From positions 3,596,001-3,660,000 of the forward strand of contig NZ_CP021235.1 of NCBI RefSeq assembly GCF_003585765.1: 64,000 nucleotides of DNA, written 5' to 3'. Of this stretch, positions 27,920 through 36,740 are shown piece after piece (position 1 is the stretch's first letter; each line of letters starts with the position of its first letter). The notes beneath the pieces are model-generated. The model was not told the origin of the DNA. It made no database searches and saw only the letters and a program-made list of their open reading frames with translations. The position numbers and the translations under genes are program-made. The stretch is from Pontibacter actiniarum (GTDB lineage: Bacteria > Bacteroidota > Bacteroidia > Cytophagales > Hymenobacteraceae).

Positions 27920-29275
27920 ATGCTGTACGCCATACTTAAAATGATTTACCGCTTAGGGCTCCGGGTTTTCTTCCGGCGGCTTGAGGTGCGCAACCGCCAC
28001 CTGATACCTGATCAGGGGCCACTGCTAGTGGTGAGCAACCACCCCAACACCTTTATGGACCCTATCGTAACGGCCTCGCTGCTGCGGCAGCCTGTGTTCT
28101 TTATTGCCAAGAGCACCGTGTTCGGCTCCGGCTTTCAGAACTGGATGCTACGCCAGATGCACCTCATCCCCATTCACCGCCGGGAGGACAACCCAGACCA
28201 GCCAGTCAGCAACGAAGAGGCCTTTACCGCCAGCTTCCGGGCGCTGCGGCAGGGGAAAACCCTGCTCATTTTCCCGGAGGGGAACAGCTACAACCAGCGC
28301 CGCCTGCGCAAAGTTAAAACAGGCACGGCACGCATCGCGCTCGGAGCCGAGGCCGCTGCAGCAGCTACCTTGGGCGTGAGAATACTACCGGTGGGCCTGA
28401 ACTACTCTGACCCGACCCGCTTCCGCAGCGATGTGTTTGTAAACGTGGGCGAGCCCATTCAGGTGGCCGCGTACGCCAGTGCTTACGAGCAGGATGGGCA
28501 GGCAGCCGCGCAGGCGCTGACCGACACCATCCGTCAGCGACTGGAGTCCCTCATCATCCACACGCCCACCGATGAGGAAGACGCGCTGGCACGGCAGGTA
28601 GAGGCCCTCTATAAAGATCAACTGGCAGCTGCCATACCCATTCCCGCGCCGGAGCATATCCGGGACTTCCTGCTCACAAAGGCCATTGTGCGCGGCATCA
28701 ATTACTTTAGCCAAACCGCGCCGGAGCAGGTGGCGGCCCTCAAGCACGACATACACCAGTACACCCTCCAGCTCAGACGCCTGCGCCTGCACGATGCCCT
28801 GTTGGGCAAGGGCCGGAGCACTGTACTTGGCCGAAGCGCCTTCGGGCTATTCCTGCTTTTGCTGGGGCTGCCGCTGTACCTGTACGGCTTGCTGCACAAC
28901 TACCTGCCCTACATTATCCCCTCCCGGGTAGCACGAGCGGCAACAAAGGAGGAGGAATGGTACGCTCCTATTATGCTCACAGTAGGCATCTTCAGCTTCC
29001 CGTTGTTCTACGCCCTGGAGGCATGGCTTCTGTGGGAGTGGCTGCAGCCGCCGTTCTACAAGCTGATGCTGTACTTGCTGAGCCTACCGCTGAGCGGTTT
29101 CTTTGCGCTTGGTTACTGGAACACGCTGTTGCACACACAGGCGCACTGGCTCCTGCTGCGGCTGTTCTTCAGGCGCCGAAACGTGGTGGAAGAGCTCCGA
29201 AAACAGCGGCAGTGTATTATTGTACAATTAGAGCAGGCCCGGCAGGCGTATATGGCACAGCAAGAGGGAGAATAA
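27920..29275 (+). CDS. PlsC-like glycerolipid acyltransferase with membrane C-terminus
   Basis: A 451-residue membrane-associated acyltransferase. Early residues carry 'VVSNHPNTFMDPIV' (the catalytic His/Asp block, in the HPNxxxD form common in Bacteroidota), then 'FFIAKSTVFG' and 'LLIFPEGNSYN' (FPEG block III). The C-terminal ~150 residues hold about four hydrophobic helices, unlike short PlsC proteins. The likely role is acylation of glycerol-phosphate or lysophospholipids. The frame is open to 27863, but the ATG at 27920 fits the family start and a -7 element. Confidence 0.87.
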   Translation: MLYAILKMIYRLGLRVFFRRLEVRNRHLIPDQGPLLVVSNHPNTFMDPIVTASLLRQPVFFIAKSTVFGSGFQNWMLRQMHLIPIHRREDNPDQPVSNEEAFTASFRALRQGKTLLIFPEGNSYNQRRLRKVKTGTARIALGAEAAAAATLGVRILPVGLNYSDPTRFRSDVFVNVGEPIQVAAYASAYEQDGQAAAQALTDTIRQRLESLIIHTPTDEEDALARQVEALYKDQLAAAIPIPAPEHIRDFLLTKAIVRGINYFSQTAPEQVAALKHDIHQYTLQLRRLRLHDALLGKGRSTVLGRSAFGLFLLLLGLPLYLYGLLHNYLPYIIPSRVARAATKEEEWYAPIMLTVGIFSFPLFYALEAWLLWEWLQPPFYKLMLYLLSLPLSGFFALGYWNTLLHTQAHWLLLRLFFRRRNVVEELRKQRQCIIVQLEQARQAYMAQQEGE

Positions 29276-29459
29276 GCAGGCATCCTGCGGCGGCACCTTC
29301 GCCCTATCATTCTTAACTCACATCCTTTATTTAAATACTATTGACTAAGAAAAAGCTTTTGCACCAATAATAATTGCACTAAAAGCGCACCATTCCCACA
29401 TCATCCCGTAAAAGGAAGGCTAGCACCAAAATCTCTTATTTTTAAACAAACAACACGCT

Positions 29460-29912
29460 ATGAAAAAGACTTTCTTTAGCTTCTGCGCCGCCACTGTCGT
29501 TACGGCAGGCTTGTTGGCCAGCTGCACTACTTCAGATACCACGACCGACTCTGACGCCGGTATCATGGACGATGAATACGGCACCACAACCACCGGAACG
29601 ACCACCATGGGCACAACAACAACCGGTACCACTACCGGTATGACGACTGGAACAACAACGACCGGAACGACTACTGGAACAACAACGACCGGAACAACAA
29701 CTGGCATAACAACTGGGTCAACCACGGGTACTACAACCGGAACAACCACCGGTACTACTACAGGTACCACAACTGGCACCACTACCGGAACGACCACAGG
29801 TACTACTACCGGAACGACCACTGGTACCACTACGGGAACAACCACTGGCACCACAACCGGTACTACTACAGGAACAACCACGGGTACTACAACCGGAACA
29901 ACTACGATGTAG
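29460..29912 (+). CDS. Thr-Thr-Thr-Gly repeat lipoprotein
   Basis: A 150-residue putative lipoprotein. The signal 'MKKTFFSFCAATVVTAGLLASC' ends in a lipobox (LLASC). After an acidic spacer with 'TDSDAGIMDDEYG', residues ~41-150 are almost only Thr and Gly, built on the unit TTTG (12 bp), with early variants TTTM, MTTG, ITTG and STTG. Synonymous codons vary from unit to unit, so the repeat is kept at protein level rather than by fresh DNA slippage. Thr-rich repeats like this could be heavily O-glycosylated on the surface (inference). It has its own strong terminator. Confidence 0.75.
   Translation: MKKTFFSFCAATVVTAGLLASCTTSDTTTDSDAGIMDDEYGTTTTGTTTMGTTTTGTTTGMTTGTTTTGTTTGTTTTGTTTGITTGSTTGTTTGTTTGTTTGTTTGTTTGTTTGTTTGTTTGTTTGTTTGTTTGTTTGTTTGTTTGTTTM
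29578..29910 (+). repeat. 12-bp tandem repeat (ACN ACN ACN GGN)
   Basis: About 27 units of a 12-bp repeat encoding Thr-Thr-Thr-Gly inside the lipoprotein gene. The third codon positions differ between copies; for example ACAACCGGT, ACGACTGGA and ACCACGGGT all occur. The opposite strand reads VVVPVVVP, an artefact. Confidence 0.9.
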
Positions 29913-29936
29913 CCTGTATGCTATAGATTGTAACGA

Positions 29937-29981
29937 AGCAAAAGGCAAGCCTCTCCCGGTTTTTGCCTTTTGCTTTTTTTA
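29937..29981 (+). terminator. Hairpin terminator of repeat lipoprotein
   Basis: A perfect 12-bp stem AGCAAAAGGCAA / TTGCCTTTTGCT with a 14-nt loop, followed by eight Ts, 25 bp after the stop. Confidence 0.9.
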
Positions 29982-29999
29982 ACCCTTAGGACGCTGTGC

Positions 30000-31520
30000 A
30001 TGAAGCACCTGGAGCTATACTTCCGCAAAGTGTTTACTGTAGACCTGCGTGCGCTGGCTTTGATGCGCATTTGGGTGGCAGGCATCATCTTAATTGACCT
30101 TGCCATCAGGGCCACCGACCTGGAGGCGCATTACTCTAACATGGGGGTTTTGCCGCTGCACGTGTTGCACCAGCACCTGTGGCTCCCGCAGTTCTTCTCT
30201 TTCCACACTTTAAGCGGCCTTTGGCAGTTCCAGCTAATCCTATTCGCCCTGGCGGCACTGTGCGCGCTGTGCCTGCTGCTGGGCTATAAAACACGCATAG
30301 CCACTGTGCTGAGCTGGCTTCTGCTGCTGTCGCTCCAGAACAGGAACCCGCTTGTTATCCAGGGCGGAGACCACCTGCTGCGCATGCTGCTTTTCTGGGG
30401 GATGTTTCTGCCGTGGGGCAGGTACTACGCCTACGATGCCCTCCACAGCCCCCGCACGGGCGCGGCACCAACCGGCACCAACTACTTCAGTGCTGCCTCG
30501 GCAGCCTATGTCCTTCAGATCGGGTTGGTATACTTCTGCACCGCCATGCTGAAAGACTCGCCCGAGTGGCGCACCGACGGCACGGCCCTCTACTACGCCC
30601 TCAGCCTGGACCAGATCCTGATGCCGGGAGGCAAGCTGATCTACCATTACCCGGAGCTGCTTCGGGTACTTACGCTCGGCACCGTTTACACAGAAATGCT
30701 ACTGCCGTTCCTGTTGCTCATCCCATTCTACAACAGCTTTTTCCGGATGGTGGTCGTGGCGGTGCTGGCCTCCTTCCATATCGGCATCAGCCTGACGCTG
30801 TTTGTAGGCCTGTTTTACCTGATCAACATTGCCTCCGTGGCTGGCCTGCTTCCGCAACCGGCCATGGACTGGATAGACAGGAAGCTTCTCTCCTCCTTCA
30901 GGAGGCCCCGCAGCGGGCAGTTCCGGTGGCTCTTCCAGAGCCTTCGCCGGCTACCGCTCATACACATCCGTGTGCAGGCGCAGCAGCCGCTCATCCCCCG
31001 GCACCTGCTACCGCACCTGCGCAACGGCTTTGTTTCGGTCGTGCTGCTGTACTGCCTTTGGTGGAACCTGGATACTACAAACCTGCCCCTCCGTAAAATG
31101 CCCGACAGCGGCCGCTGGTTCGGGTACCTGCTCCGGCTAGACCAGCACTGGGGCATGTTCTCCCCCACTGTTTTCAAAGACGATGGCTGGTATGTGCTGG
31201 AGGGGCATACTGCGGGCGGCAAACGCATCGACCTGAACCAGGAGGGCAAGGCTGTGGACGAGGCAAAGCCGGCCTCTGTGATGGCACTGTTCAAAAACGA
31301 CCGCTGGCGCAAATATTCCGAGAACTACCTGTTTATCCACAACACCTACGCGCGGCCGTATTACTGCAACTATTTAATTCGCCGCTGGAATGAGGCGCAC
31401 CCGCAGCAGCCGATCACGCAGCTGGAGGTCGTGTACATGCTGGAGCCATCCCTGCCGGACTACCAGGTGGCAGTGCCTAGGCGGGAGGTGCTCTGCAGCT
31501 GCGCGAATCAACCGGAGTAG
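30000..31520 (+). CDS. HTTM domain membrane protein (gamma-carboxylase-like)
   Basis: A 506-residue polytopic inner-membrane protein of the HTTM family, the membrane module related to vitamin K-dependent gamma-carboxylase. The N-terminal 'VFTVDLRALALMRIWVAGIILIDL' and 'NRNPLVIQGGDHLLRMLLFWGMFLPWG' are hallmark segments, followed by further helices to ~residue 370 and a soluble tail containing 'DQHWGMFSP' and 'KYSENYLFIHN'. Its activity in bacteria is unknown. ATG 30000 directly precedes the conserved start. It lies between two related Thr/Gly-rich lipoprotein genes. Confidence 0.87.
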   Translation: MKHLELYFRKVFTVDLRALALMRIWVAGIILIDLAIRATDLEAHYSNMGVLPLHVLHQHLWLPQFFSFHTLSGLWQFQLILFALAALCALCLLLGYKTRIATVLSWLLLLSLQNRNPLVIQGGDHLLRMLLFWGMFLPWGRYYAYDALHSPRTGAAPTGTNYFSAASAAYVLQIGLVYFCTAMLKDSPEWRTDGTALYYALSLDQILMPGGKLIYHYPELLRVLTLGTVYTEMLLPFLLLIPFYNSFFRMVVVAVLASFHIGISLTLFVGLFYLINIASVAGLLPQPAMDWIDRKLLSSFRRPRSGQFRWLFQSLRRLPLIHIRVQAQQPLIPRHLLPHLRNGFVSVVLLYCLWWNLDTTNLPLRKMPDSGRWFGYLLRLDQHWGMFSPTVFKDDGWYVLEGHTAGGKRIDLNQEGKAVDEAKPASVMALFKNDRWRKYSENYLFIHNTYARPYYCNYLIRRWNEAHPQQPITQLEVVYMLEPSLPDYQVAVPRREVLCSCANQPE

Positions 31521-31607
31521 GTGCAAATTTAAACGCGGCTCAACCGATTTAAGCCCGTGCTGCGTAAAAGGGAGTCTGTAATGCAAACGAACCTAAACCT
31601 GATAAAG

Positions 31608-31919
31608 ATGAAAAAGACATATGCAATGCTGCTTGCGGGCGCCCTGTGCCTGAGCGCCGGCCTGTACAGCTGTACTTCAGAGAATACAACCGGTGTAGAC
31701 ACTGAAACCACCGGAAACGAAGTGGACGGCAGAGAGAACAGCGAAACCGGCGATAACATGACCCAGGAGAACATCAGCCCACTGGACACCGCCGAAAACA
31801 CGACCGGCACGACAGAGGAGGGCATTGACATGGGCTCCACCGGAAACGGAACGACAGGAGGCTCCACCACAGGCTCCGAAGGAGGTAACACGGGTGGCAC
31901 AACCGGAAACAACCAATAG
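31608..31919 (+). CDS. Small Thr/Gly-rich lipoprotein
   Basis: A 103-residue putative lipoprotein: 'MKKTYAMLLAGALCLSAGLYSC' with the Cys of the lipobox at 22. The mature part is acidic and rich in Thr, Gly, Asn and Glu, ending in 'TGGTTGNNQ'. It resembles the TTTG-repeat lipoprotein two genes upstream in signal and composition but has no regular repeat. The two may be divergent relatives. Start chosen at ATG 31608, since the upstream GTG extension is unlike a signal peptide. A near-perfect terminator follows. Confidence 0.7.
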   Translation: MKKTYAMLLAGALCLSAGLYSCTSENTTGVDTETTGNEVDGRENSETGDNMTQENISPLDTAENTTGTTEEGIDMGSTGNGTTGGSTTGSEGGNTGGTTGNNQ

Positions 31920-31925
31920 ACACCA

Positions 31926-31980
31926 CTGCCAAAAAAGAAGCCGGCCTCCTTTCAAAGGAAGCCGGCTTCTTTTTTGGCAG
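31926..31980. terminator. Strong bidirectional terminator
   Basis: A perfect 20-bp stem (31926-31945 with 31961-31980) that starts CTGCCAAAAAAG and ends CTTTTTTGGCAG, so each strand carries a T6 run. It sits between the convergent lipoprotein gene and the membrane-protein gene ending at 31990. Confidence 0.93.
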
Positions 31981-31989
31981 CAACAGGCG

Positions 31990-32436
31990 TTAATCCTCGT
32001 CGTCGCTGAGGGCATAGCCTACAGCGGCAGCTACCAGGCCACCCATCAGGTAGTAGCCCACGGTCATCACCTGCGTTTTAGTGGTCTTGTTGCTTGGCTC
32101 CTCACCCAGGCCCAATGGCCCCGGCAAGTATACAGCCCCTGCCCCTGCCGCTGCACCAAGCAGCGCACCACGCCACCAGGCATCTTTGCCGGTACCGGCC
32201 AGGGTGTAGAAAACCGAGTTGGAAATCACATCGCCAACCAGTGCCCAGCTATGGAGCTCCTGCTGGTCCCGTGGTGGCTCCTCCCCGGCTGCCAGCATTA
32301 GTTTGGAGATGGAGCGCATGCCCAGCACATCCATCCGGGGGGCGTCGGGCACTAGGCGGCGCACTGTTTCGTGCAGCAGCGTCAGGACGCAGGCACCTGC
32401 CAGACCGCCTGCTGTTGCTTTTAGTAGGTTGTTCAT
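31990..32436 (-). CDS. Small membrane protein of unknown function
   Basis: A 148-residue protein with three hydrophobic segments: residues ~5-22 ('TAGGLAGACVLTLL'), a Gly/Ala-rich one near 95-112 ('GALLGAAAGAGAVYLPG') and a C-terminal one ('YYLMGGLVAAAVGYAL') before an acidic end SDDED. A polar middle has 'PRMDVLGMRSISKLMLAAG'. Recognisable as a Bacteroidota-type hypothetical but not assignable. The ATG at 32436 is chosen because the upstream part is polar and lacks a ribosome site. Confidence 0.7.
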   Translation of the reverse strand: MNNLLKATAGGLAGACVLTLLHETVRRLVPDAPRMDVLGMRSISKLMLAAGEEPPRDQQELHSWALVGDVISNSVFYTLAGTGKDAWWRGALLGAAAGAGAVYLPGPLGLGEEPSNKTTKTQVMTVGYYLMGGLVAAAVGYALSDDED

Positions 32437-32510
32437 AGTTCTATACTTTAGATCTGTGTTCGTTTTGTTTACCTGTATAGCCATATCCGGCTGGCAAGGT
32501 TACAAAGAGC

Positions 32511-33599
32511 TCATTTCCTTACCACCCGCAGCACGTCCGCCTGCACCGCGTCCTGGCCTACCTTCCGCGCATCTGTCGGGCTGTCAAACACTGCCAGCAC
32601 ATGCTCCTCGTCCATGATGGCAAGCCCCTCTGCTTTGTCCTTCCCGGTGTTTTCGCCAGTGCCGTGCGGCACCTCGCACAGCCGCTCCAGTTCGTTGTTG
32701 TGTAGCAGCTGCTCTTTTTCATGCACTGCGTCGCGCCAGCGGTAAATGGCAATCACCCCATCCAGGTCCATGGTGGGCCCGGCAAGGATGTACATGTCAG
32801 TGCCGAAAAACCGGAGCTCCCTGATGCCTTTGCCGCGCAGGTGCAGAAAGTGCTTTTTGTACGGCTTTCCGTTCTCCAGCTCTTTTAGGTGCAGCACGCC
32901 TGTTTCGTCTTCCTCCGCCTCTACCTCCAGCACCATGGCCCAGCCACGCAGCACCGGCCCGCGCAGGCCTATGTAAATGCGCTTCCCGAATATAGCCAGC
33001 CCCTCCACGTCAAAGCCGTTGTCCTTGCCGGGGATAGCCATAAAGGGCGCAATGTGCTCGTCTTGCTCCAGCACCTCCGTCAGGATGCTGCTGTGGCTGT
33101 TGCCGCGCAGCTGCGCCGCCCGCAGCATGGTGCCCGGGTGGTCGGGGTTCTCTACTTCCCGGTACAACAGGTAGTCTCCGGTTGCTTCGTCCTGCAGGAT
33201 CGGGATGCGCGCGAGCAAATAGCGGTTAGGGTCGGTCTTTACCTTGGCGAGCCGCTTTATCTGCTTCTCAACCGCATCGTGCCGCTTCGGCTTTTTACGC
33301 TTAAGGCTGTGCGAGCCCATGATCCAGAGGTAGTGATCGGCCACGCCCATCCCTTCTATGTCTACCTCGTTGGCATCCCTGGCCGGCAGATCCAAAAAAT
33401 TATTCAGGTCAAAGGACTGGTGCCCGGCATAGGAGCCATCGGGCTGGCGGGTGAGCCGCTCAATGGTGGTGCGCTCATCGCAGCTCAGCCACAGGTTGTT
33501 ACCTGTGCAGAGGGCAGTGGATAGCCCGTCGCGCACATGCTTGCCGCCCGGGCTCAGGCTACTCTTTGGGTCGAACTGAAGTATAACCTTCTTTTTCAT
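32511..33599 (-). CDS. DUF3616 domain protein
   Basis: A 362-residue protein with no signal peptide, matching DUF3616, a probable beta-propeller-like family. Features: 'DGLSTALCTGNNLWLSCDERTTIERL', 'DIEGMGVADHYLWIMGSHSLKRKKP', 'VEGLAIFGKRIYIGLRGPVLRGWA', and near the end 'KAEGLAIMDEEHVLAVFDSP'. The repeated 'EGxA...' lines suggest propeller blades. Function is unknown. It diverges from msrA. Confidence 0.85.
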   Translation of the reverse strand: MKKKVILQFDPKSSLSPGGKHVRDGLSTALCTGNNLWLSCDERTTIERLTRQPDGSYAGHQSFDLNNFLDLPARDANEVDIEGMGVADHYLWIMGSHSLKRKKPKRHDAVEKQIKRLAKVKTDPNRYLLARIPILQDEATGDYLLYREVENPDHPGTMLRAAQLRGNSHSSILTEVLEQDEHIAPFMAIPGKDNGFDVEGLAIFGKRIYIGLRGPVLRGWAMVLEVEAEEDETGVLHLKELENGKPYKKHFLHLRGKGIRELRFFGTDMYILAGPTMDLDGVIAIYRWRDAVHEKEQLLHNNELERLCEVPHGTGENTGKDKAEGLAIMDEEHVLAVFDSPTDARKVGQDAVQADVLRVVRK

Positions 33600-33687
33600 T
33601 CTACTGTTTTATAAGGTGAAGCTCACGCATCTTACGCGGTATTGCTTGGCTAAGTAACGTATATAATGCAGAATGATCTTATAAACT

Positions 33688-34185
33688 ATGGAATTGACAG
33701 ATAACAGACACAGAGAGAAAGCCACCTTCGGAGCCGGTTGCTTCTGGGGCGTGGAGATGGCCTTCCACAACCTGGAAGGTGTAACAGGCACCACTGTTGG
33801 CTACATGGGCGGCCACGTGGAAAACCCAACGTACCAGGACGTATGCTCCGGCCGCACGGGCCACGCAGAGGTGGTGCAGGTGGAGTTTGACCCCACCCGG
33901 ATCAGCTACGATCAGCTGCTGCAGGTATTCTGGAACGCGCACGACCCTACGCAGTTCAACCGTCAGGGGCCGGACGTTGGGTCCCAGTACCGCTCCGTCA
34001 TTTTTTTCCATACCGGTGAGCAGCGCGTTATTGCCGAAACGACAAAGGAGAACTGGCAGCAGTCGCCAGAGTTCAGCGGCCGTGCCATTATGACGAGAAT
34101 CGCACCGGCCGATACCTTTTACCCGGCCGAAGAGCACCACCAGCAGTACCTCCTGAAGCGCGGTGCGGCCAGCTGCCGCGCCTAG
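33688..34185 (+). CDS. msrA: Peptide-methionine (S)-S-oxide reductase MsrA
   Basis: A 165-residue cytoplasmic enzyme that repairs S-sulfoxides of methionine. The catalytic motif GAGCFWG (Cys18) and the downstream '[32 protein letters not shown]'-type segment are diagnostic, as is '[23 protein letters not shown]'. Resolving cysteines may be C52 or the near C-terminal Cys in 'AASCRA'. No signal peptide. It has its own strong terminator. Confidence 0.95.
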   Translation: MELTDNRHREKATFGAGCFWGVEMAFHNLEGVTGTTVGYMGGHVENPTYQDVCSGRTGHAEVVQVEFDPTRISYDQLLQVFWNAHDPTQFNRQGPDVGSQYRSVIFFHTGEQRVIAETTKENWQQSPEFSGRAIMTRIAPADTFYPAEEHHQQYLLKRGAASCRA

Positions 34186-34202
34186 CTAAGGCTCAAAAAA
34201 GA

Positions 34203-34249
34203 ACAGACACAGAAAAGCCGGGCTATGGGCCCGGCTTTTCTGTGTCTGT
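34203..34249. terminator. Strong bidirectional terminator
   Basis: A perfect 21-bp stem (34203-34223 with 34229-34249), loop TATGG, arms containing AAAAGCCGGGC. It separates the convergent msrA and Ser/Asn-rich gene. Confidence 0.92.
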
Positions 34250-34266
34250 CCGTTTTGCTGAGCGGC

Positions 34267-34806
34267 TTACTTTACTCTTGCATCAGAGTTTGATGAAGAG
34301 CCGGAACCTGATCTGTTAGACTGGTTGCCTGAGGAGGAGCTGTTCTGGTTTTTGTTGGCCTCCTTCATTTTATCTGCTGCCATAGAGGCTGCAGAGCTCA
34401 CTTGGTTTTTGATCTTGTTCTTGTTTTTAGAGCTAAGCGCCATCCAACCGGCACCCAAGGCCAGCACTGCACCGCCCACTACTGCTTTCTGCGTGGTGGT
34501 CATTTTCTTAAACTTGTCGGCTGCGGTGCTACCGTACTCCATTACTTTGCTTTGGATGTCCTTCATGCCGCCTTTGCCTGAAGTGGCTTGCTGGTTGCTG
34601 CGGCCCTGCATGTTGTTCTGGTTCTGGCTATTCTGGCTCTGGCTGCTGCTGTTTGAAGAGTTGCCTGAAGACGAATTGCTGTTGCTGCTATTGCTGCTGC
34701 TTTGCGTAGCGCTGGAAGGCGTTGTGTTGGCTTTAGCCTGTCCTTGTGTTTGCGCAGCGCTGCTGCTTGATGTAGTGTTTGTGGTATTATTCTTATTAGC
34801 TTCCAT
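34267..34806 (-). CDS. Ser/Asn/Gln-rich protein with one membrane segment
   Basis: A 179-residue protein. Residues 1-75 are low complexity (Ser, Asn, Gln, Thr), then 'MKDIQSKVMEYGSTAADKFKKMTTTQKAVVGGAVLALGAGWMAL' gives an amphipathic helix and one Gly/Ala-rich membrane-like helix (~108-125). A second low-complexity Ser/Asn/Gly tail follows. No family is recognised; the middle resembles small stress-type membrane proteins. The ATG at 34806 is followed by 'EANKNN'. Confidence 0.68.
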   Translation of the reverse strand: MEANKNNTTNTTSSSSAAQTQGQAKANTTPSSATQSSSNSSNSNSSSGNSSNSSSQSQNSQNQNNMQGRSNQQATSGKGGMKDIQSKVMEYGSTAADKFKKMTTTQKAVVGGAVLALGAGWMALSSKNKNKIKNQVSSAASMAADKMKEANKNQNSSSSGNQSNRSGSGSSSNSDARVK

Positions 34807-35155
34807 GCGTTCTGTTTCTTTTATTTAAAATGGTACAATTTAAACCGTCCCCTGGTTTTGCGCCCTTACACGGGGCAAAGCCAAAGGACTAGGTTTATTT
34901 TATCGTTAAAACCCAAGCTTAGTTACATTTACACGCATGTTTTTAGTAACAGGTGTTACTCTCTAAGTATACAGGCACATTCACCACACTATGGGAAGCA
35001 CTCACCGACAAGTGCAAAAATTGTACAAGATATATGTTACATAAGGCCTCTCAAAACTGCAGCAGCAGCTGTGCAGGGTGTTGGTGGTGCCGGAGGCCCG
35101 GACAGCCTTCACTGCCGCCGGGTGAGGAAGGGCACAGGCGCCAGCCTGGGCGTTA
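34807..35155. other. Gene-free interval with a palindrome
   Basis: No convincing gene on either strand. AGTAACA (34945-34951) and TGTTACT (34954-34960) form a perfect inverted repeat with a 2-bp centre, about 140 bp upstream of the Ser/Asn-rich gene start, and could be a regulator site. AAGTATACAGG follows at ~34965. Confidence 0.5.
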
Positions 35156-35947
35156 CTAGCGCTGGTGCAGGTCTGCGTACCGACGCCTGCGGTACCGCAT
35201 CACCTCAATAACACTGATGCCCACCAACAGCCACAGTGCCCCCAGTAAGAAGCCGGCCAGCACATCGGACAGGTAGTGCACCCCCAGATAAATCCGGCTG
35301 AAGCCTATGGTCAGGATAAGGATGATTGCCACCCAGACCACTAACCGCCTCTGCCACCGCTCCTGGTAATGCAGGTACAGGAGGTAAGCCAGCAGCCCGA
35401 ACATCGCAATGGCTGTGGTGGAGTGCCCGCTCGGGAAGGAAAAGTGCGCCACCGTATAATAAGCTACATCCGCTGGGCGCGCGCGGCTTACAAAGTCTTT
35501 GCCGAACTGCACCGAAAGGCCCACACCTCCCAGCGTGAACCAGAACGCACAGATGGCCAGCCAGTGCTTCTGTAGCAGCAGCACCAGCGTAACCACACCG
35601 CCAATGATAAAAACACCTTCCCGGTCGCACAGCCGCGTGAACAGCAGCAGCACCTTGCTTAGCCACTCTGTCCGCACATTATACAGCATAGCGGTAAACT
35701 CCTTATCCATCCTTACCACCCACTCCGCCTCCAGCACGCTTTCTGTGAGCTGCGAAAGCAGGGCGATGTTTCCACCTGCCGCCAGCACGATCAGGGTAAG
35801 CGGCAGCCCAATGAAACTGCTGGTGTCAAAGCGGCCGGCCACAAAGGCGCTTAGCTTCGGGTGCTGCTTTCGGAAACGCTGCACAGGCGGCTGACCCAGG
35901 ACCCGGCCGGTGGCGTTGCGGACTTTATCTATTAAAACGTTTTTCAT
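35156..35947 (-). CDS. PAP2 family phosphatase
   Basis: A 263-residue inner-membrane phosphatase with about six helices. All three PAP2 motifs are visible: KDFVSRARP, FSFPSGHS, and SRIYLGVHYLSD. The active site (the two histidines) faces the periplasm in this family, which includes undecaprenyl-diphosphate and phosphatidate phosphatases. The substrate is not determinable here. Start MKNVLID at 35947 is preferred over 35974. Stands alone. Confidence 0.92.
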   Translation of the reverse strand: MKNVLIDKVRNATGRVLGQPPVQRFRKQHPKLSAFVAGRFDTSSFIGLPLTLIVLAAGGNIALLSQLTESVLEAEWVVRMDKEFTAMLYNVRTEWLSKVLLLFTRLCDREGVFIIGGVVTLVLLLQKHWLAICAFWFTLGGVGLSVQFGKDFVSRARPADVAYYTVAHFSFPSGHSTTAIAMFGLLAYLLYLHYQERWQRRLVVWVAIILILTIGFSRIYLGVHYLSDVLAGFLLGALWLLVGISVIEVMRYRRRRYADLHQR

Positions 35948-36084
35948 AGGCTCATGCAGTGCAGGTATACGCAAGGCTCCCGCTTTGTTTTCTATTTGCC
36001 CGGGTTAACACAGCCCTACCCTACGTCTACCCCAAAAAAGGGGTGCTTCACAACTATCCGCTTCTATATAAAGTACATATTTAT

Positions 36085-36645
36085 ATGAAGAAGCGAGACA
36101 AAGTGTTTGATAGAATAATGTTAGCCATCGGCGTTATGCTGCTTGTGTTATTCTGGGCACAGTTTCCGACTGCGCCCACAGTTAACGAGCAGCACTACGC
36201 TACGTACGTTTCTTCCGGCACTGATGTAGGCTATACCTCCAAATGGACGTATCTGAAACCAGATAAAGCACTTTCGCCACGCGAAGTGGTGCGCATACAG
36301 CTGCACGCCCTGCAGCAAAACGACCGCAGCGACAGTGGCGTGATCACGGTTTTCAACTTCTCCTCGCCCACCAACCGGGTACACCTGGGCCCCCTGGACC
36401 ACTTCCGGCTGATGGTGCGTGAGCCTGCCTATCGTCCTATCCTGAACTTTAAAAGTTACAAAACAGGACAAATGGTGGTATCCGGGAGAAACGCCTACCA
36501 ACTGGTGCTGGTAGAAGCGCTGGACGGCCAGCAGGAGGCCTTTATGTTTATACTTACCAAGCAACGCAAAGGGACCTACAAAGGCTGCTGGATGACAGAG
36601 GGAGTGGCACGCATGGAACAGGTGCGGCAGACGAGCCAGATATAG
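36085..36645 (+). CDS. Membrane-anchored DUF4864-like protein
   Basis: A 186-residue protein: 'MKKRDKVFDRIMLAIGVMLLVLFWAQF' is an uncleaved anchor or signal, and the rest matches the general pattern of DUF4864 ('SPREVVRIQLHALQQNDRSDSGVITVFNFSSPTNRVHLGPLDHFRLMV' region and 'SGRNAYQLVLVEALDGQQEAFMFIL'). Function of the family is unknown. The frame is open to 35959 but that part is unlike a signal, so ATG 36085 is chosen. It diverges from the PAP2 gene. Confidence 0.68.
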   Translation: MKKRDKVFDRIMLAIGVMLLVLFWAQFPTAPTVNEQHYATYVSSGTDVGYTSKWTYLKPDKALSPREVVRIQLHALQQNDRSDSGVITVFNFSSPTNRVHLGPLDHFRLMVREPAYRPILNFKSYKTGQMVVSGRNAYQLVLVEALDGQQEAFMFILTKQRKGTYKGCWMTEGVARMEQVRQTSQI

Positions 36646-36740
36646 ACCGAAGCCGGGTTAGAACGATATAAAAGCAGGAATTTAGCTCTTGTTCCCGGTT
36701 TTGCCGTATCTTAAGCTCTTAAAGCCGATATACGTTTGCC

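Noticed and set aside
29420..29881. Minus-strand frame reading VVVPVVVP
   Set aside because: It is the reverse side of the Thr-Thr-Thr-Gly repeat; no start context and no signal.
29578..29910. Possible CRISPR-like array
   Set aside because: Units are 12 bp, directly adjacent and in frame; there are no spacers.
34858..35211. Plus-strand frame of ~117 codons
   Set aside because: Composition unlike neighbours, overlaps the PAP2 gene end, no domain.
36731..36738. TACGTTTG as promoter of the M19 dipeptidase
   Set aside because: Only 2 bp from the ATG and no -33 element at 20 nt; would need a leaderless or internal start.
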